Source of the DNA: Rhodoferax sp. UBA4409 | Lineage (GTDB): Bacteria; Pseudomonadota; Gammaproteobacteria; Burkholderiales; Burkholderiaceae_C | DNA length: 14,454 nt | Assembly: GCA_002390825.1 (NCBI GenBank) | Contig: DGQR01000092.1 | Span: 1 to 14,454 of the forward strand | Direction: 5' to 3' | Part shown: one piece after another, positions 13,150 to 14,454 of the stretch | Layout of the letters: each line of letters begins with the position of its first letter | Numbering within the stretch: the first letter of the stretch is position 1 | Translations under genes and position numbers: made by a program | The notes under the pieces: generated by a model | Database searches by the model: none | What the model was told of the DNA's origin: nothing | The model's input: the letters and a program-made list of their open reading frames with translations, nothing else

Positions 13150-14454
13150 TTATTTCGTCAACATTGGCAAGTTCATGCCTTGCTCTTTGGCGCATTGCTT
13201 GGCGATGTCGTAGCCCGCATCCGCATGGCGCATGACGCCGGTACCGGGGTCGTTCCAGAGCACGCGCTCCAGGCGCTTGGCGGCAGCGTCCGTGCCGTCG
13301 GCCACGATGACTACACCGCTGTGCTGGCTGTAGCCCATGCCCACGCCACCACCATGGTGCAAGCTGACCCAAGTCGCCCCGCCAGCGGTGTTGAGCAAGG
13401 CGTTGAGCAAAGGCCAGTCGCTTACCGCGTCTGAGCCGTCTTGCATGCTTTCGGTCTCGCGGTTGGGCGAAGCGACTGAGCCGCTGTCCAGGTGGTCACG
13501 GCCGATGACGATGGGGGCTTTGAGCTCGCCGTTTTTCACCATCTCGTTAAAGGCCAAGCCGGCGCGATGGCGCTCGCCCAGGCCGATCCAGCAGATGCGT
13601 GCCGGCAGGCCCTGGAAGGCAATTCGCTCGCCGGCCATGTCCAGCCAACGGTGCAGGTGCGCGTCTTCAGGGAACAGCTCTTTCATCTTCGCATCCGTCT
13701 TGCGGATGTCGTCCGGGTCGCCACTCAAGGCCACCCAACGGAACGGACCCTTGCCGCGGCAGAACAGCGGGCGCACATAGGCGGGCACAAAGCCGGGGAA
13801 GTCAAAGGCATTCTTAACGCCCTGGTCCAGCGCCACTTGGCGGATGTTGTTGCCGTAGTCCACCGTAGGAATGCCCATGGCCTGAAAGTCCAACATAGCC
13901 TGCACATGCACTGCACAGCCCTGCGCAGCGGCCTGGCGCAGCGCGGCGTGTTGGGTGTCGTCCGCCTGCGCTGCGCGCCACTGCTCTACCGACCAGCCGG
14001 GCGGCAAGTAGCCGTGTACCAAGTCGTGTGCAGAAGTTTGGTCGGTGACCATATCGGGGCGAGTGCCACCGGCGCGCGCGCGGCGCACCATTTCGGGCAG
14101 CAGCTCAGCGGCGTTGCCCAGCAGGGCCACTGACACGGCTTTGCCTTCAGCCGCATAGCGGGCCATGCGTTGCAGCGCGTCGTCCAGATCCGTGGCTTGT
14201 TCGTCCACATAACGAGTCTTGATACGGAAATCGATTCGGCTTTGCTGGCACTCGATATTCAGAGATGAGGCTCCGGCAAAGCTGGCCGCCAGCGGCTGCG
14301 CGCCACCCATGCCGCCCAGGCCGGCCGTCAAAATCCATTTGCCTTGCAGGCTGCCACCAAAGTGCTGCTTACCCGCTTCCACAAACGTCTCATAAGTGCC
14401 TTGCACGATGCCCTGGCTGCCGATGTAAATCCAGCTGCCGGCCGTCATCTGGCC
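13150..14454 (-). CDS. hutU: Urocanate hydratase, 5' end cut by the window
   Basis: Second enzyme of histidine degradation: NAD-dependent hydration of urocanate to imidazolonepropionate. The window holds the last 434 residues. The frame stays open to the final base, and the internal GQMTAGSWIYIGSQG is not an N-terminus. Counting from that methionine, the NAD-binding glycine loop TAGLGGMGGAQ is at 41-51, the YGNNIRQ segment at 198-204, CRGKGPFRW at 230-238, the catalytic cysteine in ARICWIGLGER at C286, and HHGGGVGMGYSQHSG at 364-378. C286 lines up with Cys410 of the Pseudomonas putida enzyme, implying about 124 missing residues and a normal total near 556. The stop lies 16 bases before hutH. 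The promoter and any hutC regulator would be beyond the right edge. Confidence 0.97.
   Translation of the reverse strand, partial: GQMTAGSWIYIGSQGIVQGTYETFVEAGKQHFGGSLQGKWILTAGLGGMGGAQPLAASFAGASSLNIECQQSRIDFRIKTRYVDEQATDLDDALQRMARYAAEGKAVSVALLGNAAELLPEMVRRARAGGTRPDMVTDQTSAHDLVHGYLPPGWSVEQWRAAQADDTQHAALRQAAAQGCAVHVQAMLDFQAMGIPTVDYGNNIRQVALDQGVKNAFDFPGFVPAYVRPLFCRGKGPFRWVALSGDPDDIRKTDAKMKELFPEDAHLHRWLDMAGERIAFQGLPARICWIGLGERHRAGLAFNEMVKNGELKAPIVIGRDHLDSGSVASPNRETESMQDGSDAVSDWPLLNALLNTAGGATWVSLHHGGGVGMGYSQHSGVVIVADGTDAAAKRLERVLWNDPGTGVMRHADAGYDIAKQCAKEQGMNLPMLTK

Noticed and set aside
1..14454. CRISPR arrays, tRNA or rRNA genes, insertion sequences
   Set aside because: I saw no regularly spaced repeats, no tRNA- or rRNA-like sequence, and no transposase or integrase coding sequence in the window.

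Overview
This looks like the chromosome of a betaproteobacterium, most likely of the Comamonadaceae type (Rhodoferax, Polaromonas and relatives). The basis is overall gene style and high G+C in the housekeeping parts. This is an inference; no rRNA or other strong taxonomic marker is present.

Layout. (1) 1-307 holds no gene I can support, but it has a perfect 24-bp palindrome at 206-229 in front of a WYL-domain regulator gene (308-1216). A 45-residue single-span membrane protein follows (1249-1386). (2) After a short leader with inverted repeats, two overlapping AT-richer genes follow (1590-4192). The first encodes a 612-residue protein with an HNH-nuclease-like motif in the middle and several membrane segments after it. 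The second encodes a 255-residue helical/coiled-coil protein with one C-terminal membrane segment. I cannot assign either to a named system. (3) 4193-4562 is gene-free and rich in inverted repeats. (4) 4563-9838 is accessory but ordinary: an exported formylglycine-generating-enzyme-like protein (minus), a divergent Upf1/IGHMBP2-like SF1 helicase (plus), a PaiB-type FMN-binding protein and a GlxA/FtrA-type AraC regulator (both minus), and an HD-domain protein (plus). (5) 9885-14454 on the minus strand is the histidine-utilisation region: hutU (cut by the window end), hutH, then a CorA-like membrane protein.

How the genes may work together. hutU and hutH catalyse the first two steps of histidine breakdown and are clearly one operon. 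The most interesting part is 206-4192. WYL regulators of the BrxR/CapW kind control several anti-phage systems, and here one sits next to a compositionally distinct two-gene cassette made of a nuclease-like membrane protein and a coiled-coil membrane protein. I propose this as a candidate undescribed defence or toxin-type module. The nuclease call rests on a short motif, and the regulatory link rests on position only.
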